Assembly: GCA_958510875.1 (NCBI GenBank)
Contig: OY294069.1
Span: 166,035,111 to 166,099,110 of the forward strand
DNA from: Endomychus coccineus
Taxonomy: Eukaryota; Arthropoda; Insecta; Coleoptera; Endomychidae
Direction of reading: 5' to 3'
DNA length: 64,000 nucleotides
Shown here: piece by piece, positions 1 to 10,950 of the stretch
Layout: the number at the start of each line of letters is the position of its first letter
How positions within the stretch are numbered: position 1 is the first letter of the stretch
Made by a program: the position numbers and the translations under genes
The notes under the pieces: model-generated
The model's database searches: none
Seen by the model: the letters and a program-made list of their open reading frames with translations, nothing else
Told to the model about the DNA's origin: nothing

Positions 1-734
1 TGCAGATTGATCTTAGTTGCGTTTTGTTTTATTGAAAAAAAGGTAATAAACTGTTTAATTCGTTGACCATCACTGAATTGAACGCTGATTCCGATAATTC
101 AAACTTAATAGGTTCATTTTTGAAACATACAATTGTATATTTAATTAAATTCAGTGATAGTTAACGAATTAAAACTTCGTTTTATTGTTAACAAATAAGG
201 AACAGATTTTGATTTTATATTAATGGGAAACTAATTCAAATTTATTACATATTAGCGAGTTTAAATAAAATAAACTCTATATTAGTAGTATTGGTCTTCC
301 ATTGATTTTTATATACTCTATATTCATCTATTCTGAATGGGATTTTGAAATATGTTGTTGCGGTTTCGTCTGCTACGAGAAAAGGGGAAATAAAATGCGA
401 TAGTAGTATAGTACTCGAGCAAAACTGCTTCCAGATTATAATTTTCTTTATTGTCTCCTTGAGAAACATGGAATAGAGAGAACCATGCCCAGGGGCAGTG
501 TTTAAAAATTATCCACTGGCTTGTCCTATCTCACGAAGGCAAAGGAATTTATTGCAAATACGTTGTACTCTTTGTCACAGATGCAAAAGAACGATTGTGT
601 CTACGTACCAAATTTATCTTAAAGCATGAAGCATGTTGGTTCTTGGATTTTTCAATTGTAACAGCAAAGTGTTTATCGAAGATTTTCTCTGTCAATTATG
701 TAATGAATTTGTTGTAGAATGAATCTATCTCTGT
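1..734. other. AT-rich non-coding DNA with a short inverted repeat
   Basis: No coding signal is recognised. An imperfect inverted repeat of about 26 bases (54-79 against 148-173, two mismatches) could form a hairpin with a loop of about 70 bases. The short open frames here have no family resemblance. Confidence 0.5.
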
Positions 735-1215
735 AAGCGGTCGGCTCTGGCAGAGCTCTCAAGTCACTCAAAGTCCCTAGCATCAAGGCTAGTCAAAGAT
801 GCAGAGATGCATTGGCTGAACTAGCCAGGACAAACAAAGCTCAACTCATTTGAATTCAAGGATAGTGAAGTTGAAGGAACTGAAATGGCCGAAACTCTGG
901 CCAGGCGGGGGTTGTGGTACCCCTGTTGGGCCAGTTCCAATGGTCGCTTCATCAAATTGCGTGGGCGTTTCGCCCTTCTGGGAATGGTCTAACATGTAGC
1001 GGGAATTACCACGCACAAAGCAGGCCAAGCTTTGTATCAAAGAGCCTGTGCCTAGGTTCTCGAAGAAATTCCTTTTTCTAAACAGGAGGGACATAGAAGG
1101 AGGACTAGAATCTGCACGGGTCTCTGTTGCCTTAACAAACCTTCATATCTTGGGCATCGCGTATAACCCAATGTGTAGTAAATGCAAAGAGGTGGAAGAA
1201 ACATTAGCCAACAAC
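735..1215 (+). mobile_element. LINE ORF2 remnant: RNase H and C-terminal region
   Basis: The conceptual translation, with frameshifts and stops, follows the end of a non-LTR retrotransposon ORF2. First comes the RNase H part: ALKSL, then CRDALAELA, then a degenerate GTEMAETLARRG that corresponds to the usual GNExADxLAR motif. The cysteine tail follows, with NPMCSKCKEVEET, the CxxC-EET block found after RNase H in R1- and I-like LINEs. A related piece lies at 35380-35700. The element is truncated at both ends and cannot be active. The clade assignment is an inference. Confidence 0.65.
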
Positions 1216-2600
1216 CACCAGATCGGTGGGGTAATTTATGCTGTTGCCACATCAAACGATTACCGTATATGACAACCTCCCCGTATTATGACTGAACTAA
1301 CATTCACTAGAAATACTGTGTACTCGAGTCAAGCATTACCTCGAATCATCAGGACTCTGCAACCTACAGCGTGAAGTTTCCATTGTGAAAATTTGCGAGT
1401 GTATGTTCTGGTGGACCTTGATCGAACGAGGTGTCCACCACTTCTTGTTTTGTTTTATTGATTACATCTACTGACTAAGTTCTGCCTTTGCTGAAGCAGA
1501 AGCATTGCATCAACTGATGGAAACCAGGTGAGGATGGATTGGAAAAAGTATCCACTGAAAATATGTGCTGGTACTTTACATAGAAAATTCCACAAGCCAA
1601 ATCAATCGCATTCCACCAGTGAAACCTAATCTTTTAGATATAAATGCGATGGTGAACTGAACTCTTCCGATTTCGAACATCCTTGAAAAATACTGGAACA
1701 TCAATTGCGAGGGTTTGGCATAAAGGGTAATGGTTCATTTCTTGGCGGTTATTGTTTGCACTAAAACGGAACAGAACACGATAGAAGTTTCGAAAATGCA
1801 CGTATTTTATATCCCTTGTTTTATTCGGTTATTTTCCGTCTAATTTGATTGGGCATTACGTGTAACGGTCTTAAGCCATTTGTTGAGTGCTCGTTGAAAT
1901 TCTGCCAGACTAATGTTTATAAAAACCAATGCTTTTCGTGCCGTTTCATATAAAGAGTGCAACGTTCTTACAACCCACACACTAGATATGTACTTGAGTG
2001 AATAAATTATTATCCAGTTACATAGAAAGCTACATGACATAACCGAATCGAAATATCTATTAAATGTATATTTCTCGGCCAAAAATAAATTATACCGGCG
2101 TCATCTCATAATATGTAAGCGTCTATAAGTTTATAAAAAATTAGCTTGCTTTTGCCACTACAGATAATATCATATTTACCACGCCAAATTGGCAATTATA
2201 TAATAGTATTCTATGCAACGATATTTTTAGACTTTGACGTACTCTTCATGGAAAATCTAATAGTTAGCCATTAATCCTAATTATCGTTTGTTACAGACAG
2301 TTTATTATTATATAATTATAGAAAACACCACAATCCATCGGTTATTTGTTTGGTAATTAATATATAGTTATTTTATCCGTGACTAAAAGCTATGTTCCCT
2401 TGCTCATAATGATTTTTCCGAGGATATTTCTCCGTCGTTCTTTGATAAATAAAAAATATTGATCTCGTCCTATGGGCATATTTTTTAGTTATATTATGTA
2501 AGGTATATTTCTATTTTTCTTAAGTTATTTCTTTGAATTGAATGGAAATTTTATTTTGTAGTTGTGTTGAGAATTTTAATTTAGTATCAATTTTTCATTT
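1216..2600. other. Non-coding, nothing recognised
   Basis: AT-rich sequence with short chance frames. No transposon domain, RNA gene or repeat unit was recognised by eye on either strand. Confidence 0.4.
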
Positions 2601-2606
2601 ATACCC

Positions 2607-2944
2607 AGATGTAGGTGGAAATGGAAGGTTGTTTGACGATCACAAGGACATCCAAAAGAAATGGAAAAACTGGACAGTACAAATGCAGCAGTTTGTACCT
2701 CAGTAAGTAGTTATTACAGTTAATAACTTTTTGTTAAACTGAGTTTCATTTCAGGAGCACCTGCTGAGAAAATTCAAAGAAGAGCCCCTAAAATTTTGGA
2801 TCCAAATGGCAAGTGCTTACCCACAGTAATCAGAAGTGGCAATAACATATCTCACAACCGTGGCGACTTCAGTCCCGTCAGAGCGCTTATTTTCAAAAGC
2901 AAGACAGCTAATAAGTAAAACAATGAATAGAATTGAGGGAAATA
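2607..2944 (+). pseudogene. hAT transposase remnant, C-terminal dimerisation domain
   Basis: From about 2755 the frame reads through FWIQMASAYP, an in-frame TAA, then a segment with TVATSVPSERLFSKA and QLISKTMNRI. ATSVPSERLFSxAG..IS..RNRL is the hallmark of the hAT C-terminal dimerisation domain (ZBED-like transposases). An upstream open stretch (2607-2700) ends at a donor-like GTAAGT and is separated by a 53-base interval ending in TTTCAG, so the source element may have had an intron. The remnant is broken by the internal stop and cut off at 2944, where LINE sequence begins. It is not functional. Confidence 0.75.
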
Positions 2945-2946
2945 TG

Positions 2947-3960
2947 CTGGGAAGCTACTATTTAAATGCAGAGACGGAAGAAACTGCCTCTCACATCCTG
3001 TTGGGGTGCCCTTCATTGACATCCCTCAGGCATCATCACTTCGGAGAATCAAAACTGCTCCCAGAAGAACTTATGGAAGTTTGGGTTTCTCGCCGGTGTT
3101 TCGGAATTCGGTCCCGCTACCTGTGGAAGGGACTACCTGCTCACAGGGACCTTGTCCAAATCCGAAAGGGTGATTTCGTAATTCGGTCCGCTGTCGAAGC
3201 AGGTATAATGTCAAGCGATACATTTGCATTAACAAAACAAAATGTAAAAGCTACATCAAATTAAATGAATCTGATATTATCGTAGGTTCTGTAATTAATC
3301 ATACACATGCGTAGCACTGCGTCAAAAACCAAAATTTCGCAAGAAAAAGAGGCCTTTCTTTCTGAACAAATTTTTTTATTTCAAAATGGTATAATTGACC
3401 GTTATACGTTCATTCGACATGTTTCGAAAAAATTCGGCCCCATTTTGTGTTAAGATTTTTAAATATATATATGTACATAATATACGACGATACGCGTTTA
3501 GCGTACATTTGTAAATATGCCATTTAATTACTATTTCACGTACTGTTTTTATTTTTGACGATACGCATTTAACGTAAATTTTTAAACATGCCAGTACAAC
3601 AACAATAAGTGTGTACTGTTGGTCCTAAGCCCAAAAAAATGTGAAGGAAAATAAAAGTCAAATTAAACAAATAGTAGGTACATGGGACCCAATTCCGAAA
3701 TCGCATTTTCGCTGGTGGGACCACACTTCGAATTTAATCCGTTACAGGTAGTCCCTTCCGTAGGTAGCGGGACCGAATTCCGGTGCGTCCTTTCTCGCGG
3801 GCCACAAACCTGCTAGAATGGCATCTGACCACGGGGCGCACAATGGGCCAGACTAAGTGGCCAGTGCATTTGAAAGCTAAGCCCCCTCCCCTTAAATGAT
3901 GATGGTGAACTATCGATGGATTCGTTTCGATGCTCATCTCTTGAGTGAATGCACTATACA
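2947..3960 (+). mobile_element. LINE 3' end, split by a MITE insertion
   Basis: The ORF2 C-terminus is readable as ETASHILLGCPSL, then HHHFGESKLLPEEL, up to 3093. It resumes as 3' UTR at 3799 (GGGCCACAAACCTGCTAGAATGG...). The same C-terminus and UTR occur uninterrupted at 35490-35690, which shows that 3094-3790 is an insertion. The copy is a 5'-truncated fragment. Confidence 0.75.
3094..3790. mobile_element. Non-autonomous hAT-type MITE with 8-bp TSD
   Basis: This 697-bp insertion in the LINE 3' end is flanked by a perfect 8-bp duplication, TTTCTCGC (3086-3093 and 3791-3798). Both ends carry inverted repeats: GGAATTCGGTCCCGCTACCT reads inward at the left and matches the reverse complement of the right end, continuing for about 45 bp, with a second subterminal inverted block. 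The outermost few bases are poorly matched. Eight-base duplications are typical of the hAT superfamily. No transposase is encoded. The interior is AT-rich. Confidence 0.8.
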
Positions 3961-4427
3961 AAATTCACGTTGAAGGAAGACATAATTCAAATTTTCAAAC
4001 TGAAATTTATTTTTAAAATTTTGACAATTGTTTCACCAACACGGTGTATAAGACTTATTTCGTTTTGATTTTAAACGTTTTAAAGTAGTTTTTGATGTTC
4101 AATCCACAACAAAAACGAAAATATGTTGTGGATAGAACACTGAAATATATTCTTTCATAAAATATCAAAACGAAATGTCTATAAACTTGAATGGGAAAAT
4201 CGTGATGCCGCATCTGTTGGACAGTCTGGACGAAACATTCAGAAGTGACATATGTTATATTAAGCAGGAAGTCTTCGAGATGGAAATCATGTCGGTTCCA
4301 ATGACTACAACTAAAGGCTTCGCTCATGTTTTAATTGCTTGTGTTCTCAATACATTAAATAATGCGAACCGCTTCTGCTTACTAACGTTATGGATAAACT
4401 CAGATCGATGGATAATATTGAACTTAC
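3961..4427. other. Presumed intron or intergenic DNA 3' of the NRBP exon
   Basis: On the minus strand this lies downstream of the donor site of the kinase exon, so at least part is probably intron. The next NRBP exon was not recognised here or further left. Confidence 0.4.
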
Positions 4428-4652
4428 CCTAGGTTTGTCGTTGTGTGTATCCGTCCAATAACGATGGAATTTGACTATGTTGGGGTGTTCAAGTTGGGTG
4501 AGATTTTCAAAAATAAGTTGAATTTTTTCCTCTTGATTTTTAAAATTTTTTCGTTCCGAAAATTGTACTTCGTTCCAAACAACTTCGACGCCTTCTTCGG
4601 TATCCATGGCCAAGTAAGCACAGTCGATTCCAGGTACATCCCTTTGTTCAAC
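4428..4652 (-). CDS. Madm: Internal exon of a nuclear receptor-binding protein (NRBP/Madm) homologue
   Basis: This is a 75-codon exon, phase 0 at both ends. On the minus strand it is preceded by a polypyrimidine tract and acceptor (TTTTTTTTTACAG|GTT) and followed by a donor (AGG|GTAAGT). The peptide contains GIDCAYLAMDTEEGVEVVWN, then QFSERKNF, then LEHPNIVKFHRYWTDT. I recognise these as the conserved start of the NRBP pseudokinase domain, known as NRBP1/2 in vertebrates and Madm in Drosophila. The segment VVWNEV sits where a kinase would have its VAxK lysine. Family members are cytoplasmic adaptors linked to Elongin/cullin ubiquitin ligases and growth control. The reading frame is intact, unlike everything around it, so this is probably a live gene with large transposon-filled introns. 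Neighbouring exons were not recognised. A processed pseudogene is unlikely because splice sites are present. Confidence 0.9.
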
Positions 4653-6242
4653 CTGTAAAAAAAAACAGTTTGAACATTTGAGTTTTGGAGAAGAAATAAA
4701 TAAAATTAAAGAAAACTTGATTACATAGCGCTAACTTGGTACCATTTCATTCAAACGCGTAGGTATCTAATAATATGGGCATAAATACTATGTTCAAAAA
4801 CAAAGAAAATCTGGTACCTCAATACTGTAGAAATAAATCAATTTTCGAAGACAACAATGTCATATCTTCCAGTAGTGATTGGGTACGAGCCCGAAAAATG
4901 GGACTGGAAGACGACCAAAAATAGACTCATCCGTGTGAAACGTATTTCCTGAGAATACATCAAGACCTGTCAACGAGCTTGTGGTTGGCGAAAACCTGGG
5001 CTCTACTCGTTTGCACTAATTGTAGCGAGTTTTGCGAAAGCAACCCAAAAGAAACAAGAAGACCTCCATCAACCACCAACAGCCGAATAATCTCTCAAGT
5101 CGGAAGAGGAGTGTCCCATTGATTCGGGGCCATTTGACACACCATCAACTTCAAGACAACTTCAGAAGATCATCAAGACAAAAAGATTGAAGTTAAGAAA
5201 ATATAACAAAGATCTCTTGTTGTTGTGGTAGGGTTCATCTAGATCGAGGATTTAGACGGATGATGAGTCTGAGAACGTGTTTTGTTTCTGTTTTAGTGAT
5301 AAAATTGATTTATACTCAGTTATAAACATTTAATCAATTCATTTCCATCTATTGTTATCAGGTGTGCCTTTAAAGTAGAGAGTCGATCCGCCTCTGGAGT
5401 AATATAATATTTTACAATTGCAACCAACTACGCTGATTGAGTGTCATTTTAACAAACCGTTTGTTTATTTATTATCGCTTAATTACAAACTTCATACGAA
5501 GTGCATTGTTCGTTTTCTCTTCTAGGAAATGTATTGCAGCCGTCATTAATAACTTGTAAAATATGACGAATAAAAATCAGAATAAGGTCGATGTGCCGAG
5601 TAAAACCCATGGGATGCGTGGTTTCTATTGATTTAAAGTTTCTAAAGCTTTCTCGATTAGACCATAGCAATGGACAAATACTTTTTCAACGGATGGCATT
5701 AAATTTTACAACTGATCGCTGAATGTTTTAAATGCACTAATAGAGAATGCAAACACTAAAGAGATAATTTAACTACTCCACATTGTGTTTGGTTGAACCT
5801 TAACGTGTGCATACAAAAATAAAATAAGACATCGCTACTCCCGATCGTAAAAACAGAAGTCTAGAAGGATTTATCTTCCATTCTACTTCCGATGAGGTTT
5901 TGATTATTATACTTGAAGGAACTATAGTTCGTTCAAAACCAACTGGTAGTATTGTAAATAAGAGCACGTACATAGTTGTGTTGCACTTAGGCATATTTAA
6001 CAGGTGTTTACTATTGGATAAAATGTTTAACTACAATAATTAGGTAAACAAGTATTTTAAAAATGTTTCAAACAAAATACGATCATATAAAGTCACTATA
6101 TTTGACTCACAATCAGATGGATTAACCTATATCGAGCAAAGTTACACTACCAACTAAAATCGATATTGTGGGTCAGCTGATAAGCCAATAGGGGCGCGAA
6201 TAACATTCTGAATAGATTAAAGGTATATGATATACTACCCAG
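4653..6242. other. Presumed NRBP intron or intergenic DNA
   Basis: This is the minus-strand upstream side of the kinase exon. No upstream NRBP exon was recognised. A short frame near 5040-5190 could be a decayed transposon fragment, but no domain is clear. Confidence 0.4.
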
Positions 6243-6400
6243 ATGTATATAGGTCAGATTGGACGCAGTTTTAGGGAACGTTTGAGATGCTGCAAAGAGA
6301 AGATTTTAATTAGGCTCAACACCTTTCTGAACATGATCTGCCCAGATATTTTACATATTCAACAGAAAGATAATCGATTGAATATTTTAGAATCAGTGGA
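6243..6400 (+). pseudogene. PLE GIY-YIG endonuclease fragment
   Basis: The plus-strand translation includes VYIGQIGRSFRERLR, then after frameshifts PDILHIQQKDNRLNILE. YIGQTGRSFxxR is the core of the GIY-YIG domain at the C-terminus of Penelope-like elements. Only this part remains. Confidence 0.7.
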
Positions 6401-6689
6401 TTTTTGAAACAATAGTAATCCAGTTTTGCATGATCAAAGGGATATTTATGATCAATAACTTTGCCTATATTATAGGCAACGCCATCACAATCAAAAAGGT
6501 TTCGACATGCCTCGCCCACCCCTAATACCCTAATTACAAACCTATGCCATAGTATTTGAGGAATTATATCTTAGTTCTTAGTTGTATACAGCTAATAACT
6601 TATTCTGAGAATGTCACTATGTGGTGAAACAATTGTTGTAATAAATAGTTCTCAAAGTGTAAATATCTGTTTCATTCACAAGTTGCTAC

Positions 6690-7245
6690 CTTAGAAGTCG
6701 TTAATAATAATGCTTATACGATATTTCTTATCAAAGATGTATCTTGGTGACATCCTATCCGTTCTCATTAAATGGATGGGTGTTTCCGTTAAATGGTAAT
6801 AATTTGTAGCTACCTTTTGCCTTCCGCAGTCCTATTGACATGAGTTTCTGGGCGGCTATTTTTACCGGTCCTTCCATGGTCATGGTCAAGCTCCGAGCAT
6901 AACTATGGATGTAGTTCTCATGGCTTCTCTAGTCGCGCCAAGAATGAGCTTCATAGATGCTCTATCTCTGATTTGTTCGTTACGAGCTATGTTATTTTCA
7001 ACCACACCATCGTCACCGAGGCATGTGCCTGGATGTAAGTATGGCTCCGGAAAAAAGGCTCCTGTTGTGGCCAATAGCTTTTTTGCACAACCACAACAAT
7101 ACTAGTTGTTGCTTCCATAGACGTTTTTCATCCAAAATGACCCCTAGGTATTAGGCCCAAAAGACGGACCTCTGATGGGTGTTGACTTGTACATACTACT
7201 GAAAACTACTATGTCAGTTTTCTCGGGGTTAATATTCTGCTACTA
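6690..7245 (-). mobile_element. LINE ORF2 remnant, after the reverse transcriptase
   Basis: The minus-strand translation with frameshifts gives NPEKTDIVVFSSMY, GVILDEKR and CKKAIGHN, which corresponds to the end of the RT and thumb region. Further on it reads LMRTDRMSPRYIFDKKYRIS. The last block is nearly the same as LMRTDGMTPRYTFDKKYRVS at about 27294-27356, so this is the same LINE family as the 26.7 kb element, in the opposite orientation. It is fragmentary and inactive. Confidence 0.7.
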
Positions 7246-8366
7246 CATTATAAAGCAAAATTTTATGAAGCATTTCGTCAACGATGTGACTTGATAGTAA
7301 AAATCTTGTGTTATACAGTCTTCATCTTTGACAAAACGCGTGACCAAATGGGAAATTTATTAACAGTTGTTTTAGTTAGCAACTGCCTCGATCTGAAATT
7401 ATTTGGACGGAGATTATCGAAAGTCAAAGTGCAGAAGAGAGGGCATCAACGGAAAAATTTCTAGAGTTAGATACTTCAAGGTTCCATTTAGGCAAATTTG
7501 TTTATAAAATATTCGCAATGTAAACAATTGAAAACTGTTTGCGCTAGTTTATTAATATAATGAAATGATTTTCCACTCAGTTAATTTGCAAATCAGTTTT
7601 AATAGTTTCGTAATGTTTGTATTGTAAAATTATTAGTTTATTTATGTTTATATAACGCATTCAATTTTATAATCCTATAATCCTACTCAAACAGATTATT
7701 TCCATCATCAAACGATCACGCCTCTCATCATTGATTGAAATTTTATCGAAATGGTCTACAAAATGTATTCCACAACGCTGTTTTATGCTGACACTTGCTG
7801 TCAGGTTGACTTTCGTAATTATTCACATTATAATATAACCTGTTTCACACAGTCACTTGCTGTCACAAAAATTATCAAAATGTGCCACAGAATAAAGAGA
7901 TAATAAATCATGACGTCACATCGATGACATCAATTGAATCTTCACTTCTGCAGGTTAAATATATACGTGCGATGTATATTTAAAACCAGAAAAATACGAT
8001 TGTCCTAAAATACGTCAGAAAACCCATTCGAAACAGGGCTACCGCGCCCAAAAATAATACAGCTCCTATTTTCACGAATTTGAGGCGATCTGCAAAATTT
8101 AAAAATCCGTACATCCAATAAGAACGGTGCAATCGTCTCCACAGTGGGTTACGCACACCATGTCAAAAATAGTCTAGATCGATTCACAAATGTTCAAAAC
8201 TGATATATTCAACTTAACATGTACATCGTCAGAAGTATTTCTAACATGTAAAGTTGAATATACCAAAGTTTAGTAAGTTCTCTCGTTTTTAATTTTCGTA
8301 AAACCCATTCCTAAGTGATAATAGATTAAAAATAAAGTCGAAGCCAACTTAATCAGATAACTTACG
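7246..8366. other. Non-coding DNA containing a dispersed repeat
   Basis: No genes are recognised. The segment 8030-8205 is a member of a dispersed family described separately. Confidence 0.4.
8030..8205 (+). repeat. Dispersed repeat family, copy 1
   Basis: This segment resembles 51280-51470. Shared blocks include CCGCGCCCAAAA against CCACGCCCAAAA, AATAAGAACGGTG against AATAGGAACGGCG, and AAAAATAGTCTAGAT in the same order and spacing. A third, shorter copy in reverse orientation lies around 43040-43100. No coding potential is seen, so it is probably part of a non-autonomous element. Confidence 0.6.
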
Positions 8367-8368
8367 TA

Positions 8369-9234
8369 TACAGAATGTTGAGGAAGATTGAAGATCAGAT
8401 TCTACATCTAAAAATATGGAAAAAAGTTTACTTTATGTCATCCCTTTTGTTTTAGTTTAACAAGAAATATATGACGTTTACAAAAAATGCCAACTAGATT
8501 ACTCTTTTTTAATTACGATTCCGAAAACGGCTTATTGCACTGATTAATAAAATAATTCTTATTTCGAAAATGGTGCACTTTTCAAGCAGAATTAATCTGA
8601 CTTTAAGAAAGCGTCACTATTTTTTGCAAAAACCAGTGCAGTAGTTTTTTTCGCCAAGCATAAAGAGTTGCCGGCACGAACGCCATTGACGTAAGTGCTT
8701 TAGAAAACAATGTTATACTTGTAAAGGTCACATTTAGACGATTTAGAGCATGTATTGAAGCACAGGGAAGCCATTTCTAGCAATTGATTTTAAGCTTAAA
8801 ATGTAATACACTGTTTCCTGAAAGATTAGTAAAAATAAAATACAAATTACAATAAATCATTACGAGGATGGCTTATTATTGTATTGTCCGAGAGGCACTT
8901 TTTAAGCAAACTCAATCTGGGTTTGGAAGCGAAACAAAATTTTGCAAAAACCAGTTTTTTTCGCTAAACATACATATTTGCCGGCACGAACGCGTGTTTT
9001 AGAAAACAATGTTGTACATGTAAATTTGACTTTTAATGATACATTTGCGTGTACCAAAACTCATCCCAAGATCTCGACGACTTTTCGATATATATAAAAA
9101 AAACTATTAAAAACGGAAAACGTTAAGCACCGTATCATGAAACCCGAGCATTTCCGGACCCATGTTTATAAGAATTTGTTTCATATTTTTAGATGTAGAA
9201 TCTGCTAGTAAATTTTCCTCACAAACATTCTGTA
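8369..9234. mobile_element. 866-bp MITE with TA target duplication
   Basis: Inverted termini start TACAGAATGTT at the left and match the reverse complement of the right end. Shared inner blocks are TGAGGAA and CAGATTCTACATCTAAAAAT, giving about 60 bp of imperfect TIR. TA dinucleotides flank both ends (8367-8368, 9235-9236). This fits a Tc1/mariner-mobilised non-autonomous element. The interior holds a two-unit tandem repeat. The PLE pseudo-LTR begins about 12 bases beyond the right end. Confidence 0.6.
8510..9060 (+). repeat. Two-copy tandem repeat, about 315 bp
   Basis: Blocks at 8575, 8640 and 8669 recur at about 8896, 8950 and 8982: CACTTTTCAAGCA, TTTTGCAAAAACCAG and GCCGGCACGAACGC. The two units lie inside the 8369-9234 MITE and have diverged by substitutions and indels. 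Confidence 0.65.
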
Positions 9235-9267
9235 TATAACTGTATATATCACTGATATTTAATATAG

Positions 9268-9310
9268 TCGTTACTATAGTTTCAACATTAAACGTGTCAT
9301 CTTCAGACGA
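9268..9310 (-). ncRNA. Hammerhead ribozyme motif, left PLE arm
   Basis: Read on the minus strand, the motif has UCGU, then CUGAAGA (fits CUGANGA), a helix II of four pairs (GACA/UGUU), GAAAC, a UAUA loop, GUA, then ACGA. UCGU and ACGA pair to close a four-base helix I. Helix III has two pairs (A-U, C-G) around UAUA, as in the minimal hammerheads described in PLEs. All conserved core bases are present. Predicted cleavage follows the A of GUA. Activity is inferred. Confidence 0.6.
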
Positions 9311-9435
9311 AAAATGAATTTAACGAATATTATATCTACTATATATAGGTTAAAGAAGGATTACAAACAAATTTTATGGCTATAGGAAATAGTTCTCGGA
9401 AAAACCAGAGAGGGGTAAGGTCATTTCAAACCCAA

Positions 9436-10069
9436 ATTTGCAGTCAAAAACTCTGTTGAACTCGCAAATTCGATAAAAGCAAAAATTATACCTAACACCG
9501 GTATGTTGGTATCCTTTGATGTTTCTAATATGTTTTCAAATATCCCTCTCATTGAATGTCAAAATTTAATCACAAATATCTTACAAAAGTCACATATTAA
9601 TCCTTTGATAAAATCAGAAATAGAACAGGCATTTGATTTATGCCTCAGTCAAAATTACTGTCAGTTTAATAACAAATTTTATACTCAAAATAACGGATTA
9701 GCTATGGATTCTCCATTAAGTCCACTTCTCGCAGATATTTTTATGTCTCACATAGAAGGTACTGTAATGAGTTCTGCCATAACTAAAGAACATATTCAAT
9801 TTTGGTACAGATACGTAGACGATATTTTAGCCCTCTTTAGAGGTACACCTAGACCATTAGATGTTTTCTTATCATTCATCAATAATATTCATCCCAACAT
9901 AAAATTCACATTAGAGATAGAAAAGGATCACAAAATAAATTTCTTAGACTTAACATTATTACATCATAATAATAGCATCTCATTCGACATTTACAGAAAA
10001 CCTACTTTCACAGATACAATAATTTGTACCTCTGCACATAGCCCCTATTATTTTATAGTCATAAACTAG
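9436..10069 (+). pseudogene. PLE reverse transcriptase, 5'-truncated
   Basis: The open frame contains FDVSNMFSNIP (RT motif A), NNGLAMDSPLSPLLADIFM (the GxxMGSPLSP motif, with D for G), WYRYVDDILALF (catalytic YVDD) and NFLDLTLLHH followed by YRKPTFTDT, which is characteristic of Penelope RTs. The frame is open upstream of the first ATG (9503) back to about 9436. N-terminal RT motifs are absent. A frameshift near 10050 introduces the TAG at 10067, and the protein continues in the next frame at 10072. RT action would prime from nicked DNA, but this copy is dead. Confidence 0.85.
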
Positions 10070-10434
10070 CTGCTTTTCATTCAATGATACATAGAGCCTT
10101 TTCCCTTCTCATATCTCAAGAAAATCTTAGTAAAGAACTAGATACAATTAAAGTCATTGCTACAAATAACGGTTTCGGTCCTCAAGTAATTTCTAAATTA
10201 ATAAATAGAAAAAGACAAAAATTAATTCACAATAGCATTTATCCCTTTATAAAATACAAAGATAACTCATTAAAATATGTTTCTTTAACTTATTTTGGTC
10301 CTATAAGCGAAATAATTGCATACATGTTATCCCATCATAACCTGACCATCAGCTTTAAACCCCCAAACAAATTATCTCATATTCTGTTCAATGCGGAAGA
10401 TAAAACTGACAAATTTAAAAGACCCGGAGTTTAA
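10070..10434 (+). pseudogene. PLE linker region after the RT
   Basis: This is the continuation of the RT frame after the shift: HSMIHRAFSL, then GFGPQVISKLINRKRQ and YFGPISEII. HSMIHRxxxxP and NGY..xxI..L..K are usual for the connector between RT and GIY-YIG in PLEs. The frame ends at 10434, where another shift leads into the endonuclease. Confidence 0.75.
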
Positions 10435-10600
10435 ACTAACTTGTTCAGAGTGTGATAGTTTTTACATAGCAGTTAGATATAAAGAACATTTTCGTTCCTT
10501 TAAAAATAATAAAACCGATTCTTCATTTGCAAATCATATTTTAGAAACAGGCCATACCTTTCCTAATTTAAATAATGTACAAATTTTACAGTCAAGATAA
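10425..10600 (+). pseudogene. PLE GIY-YIG endonuclease domain, degenerate
   Basis: The translation gives KLTCSECDSFYIAVRYKEHF and FANHILETGHTF. CSECDxFYIGQTGRxFxxRxxEH is the family pattern. Here the YIG has become YIA and the QTGR segment is lost, so the nicking activity that opens target DNA is probably gone. Confidence 0.75.
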
Positions 10601-10907
10601 AATTTCAAAACTAAATATATTGGAGGCAATGGAAATTTTCAAAGGAATGAAGATTTATGATAATAAGATCCTAAACGATCAACGAGATTTTTATTACAGT
10701 AATCTCTTCAATGTATTAATAACCTGATTTTAGTATTTAAAGTCCGTTAGTAAATATACCCGCACCACTAAGGTCCTCACGGAATTACCTAATCCCCTTA
10801 CCCCTCTCTGATTTTTCCTAGAACTATTTCCTATAGCCATAAAATTTGTTTGTAATCCTCCTTTAACCTATATATATAGTAGATATAATATTTGTTAGAT
10901 TCATTTT

Positions 10908-10950
10908 TCGTCTGAAGATGACACGTGTAGTGTTAAAACTATAGTAACGA
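10908..10950 (+). ncRNA. Hammerhead ribozyme motif, right PLE arm
   Basis: The plus-strand order is UCGU (10908-10911), CUGAAGA (10912-10918), helix II GACAC/GUGUU (10920-10924 with 10930-10934, five pairs), AAAAC, UAUA loop, GUA and ACGA (10947-10950). It matches the left-arm motif but has A where the invariant G12 of GAAA should be (10935), so this copy should be inactive. Helix II is better preserved here than in the left arm. Confidence 0.55.

Noticed and set aside
5040..5200. Possible upstream NRBP exon or THAP-type fragment
   Set aside because: The translation on neither strand matches the expected NRBP N-terminus or a clear zinc finger.
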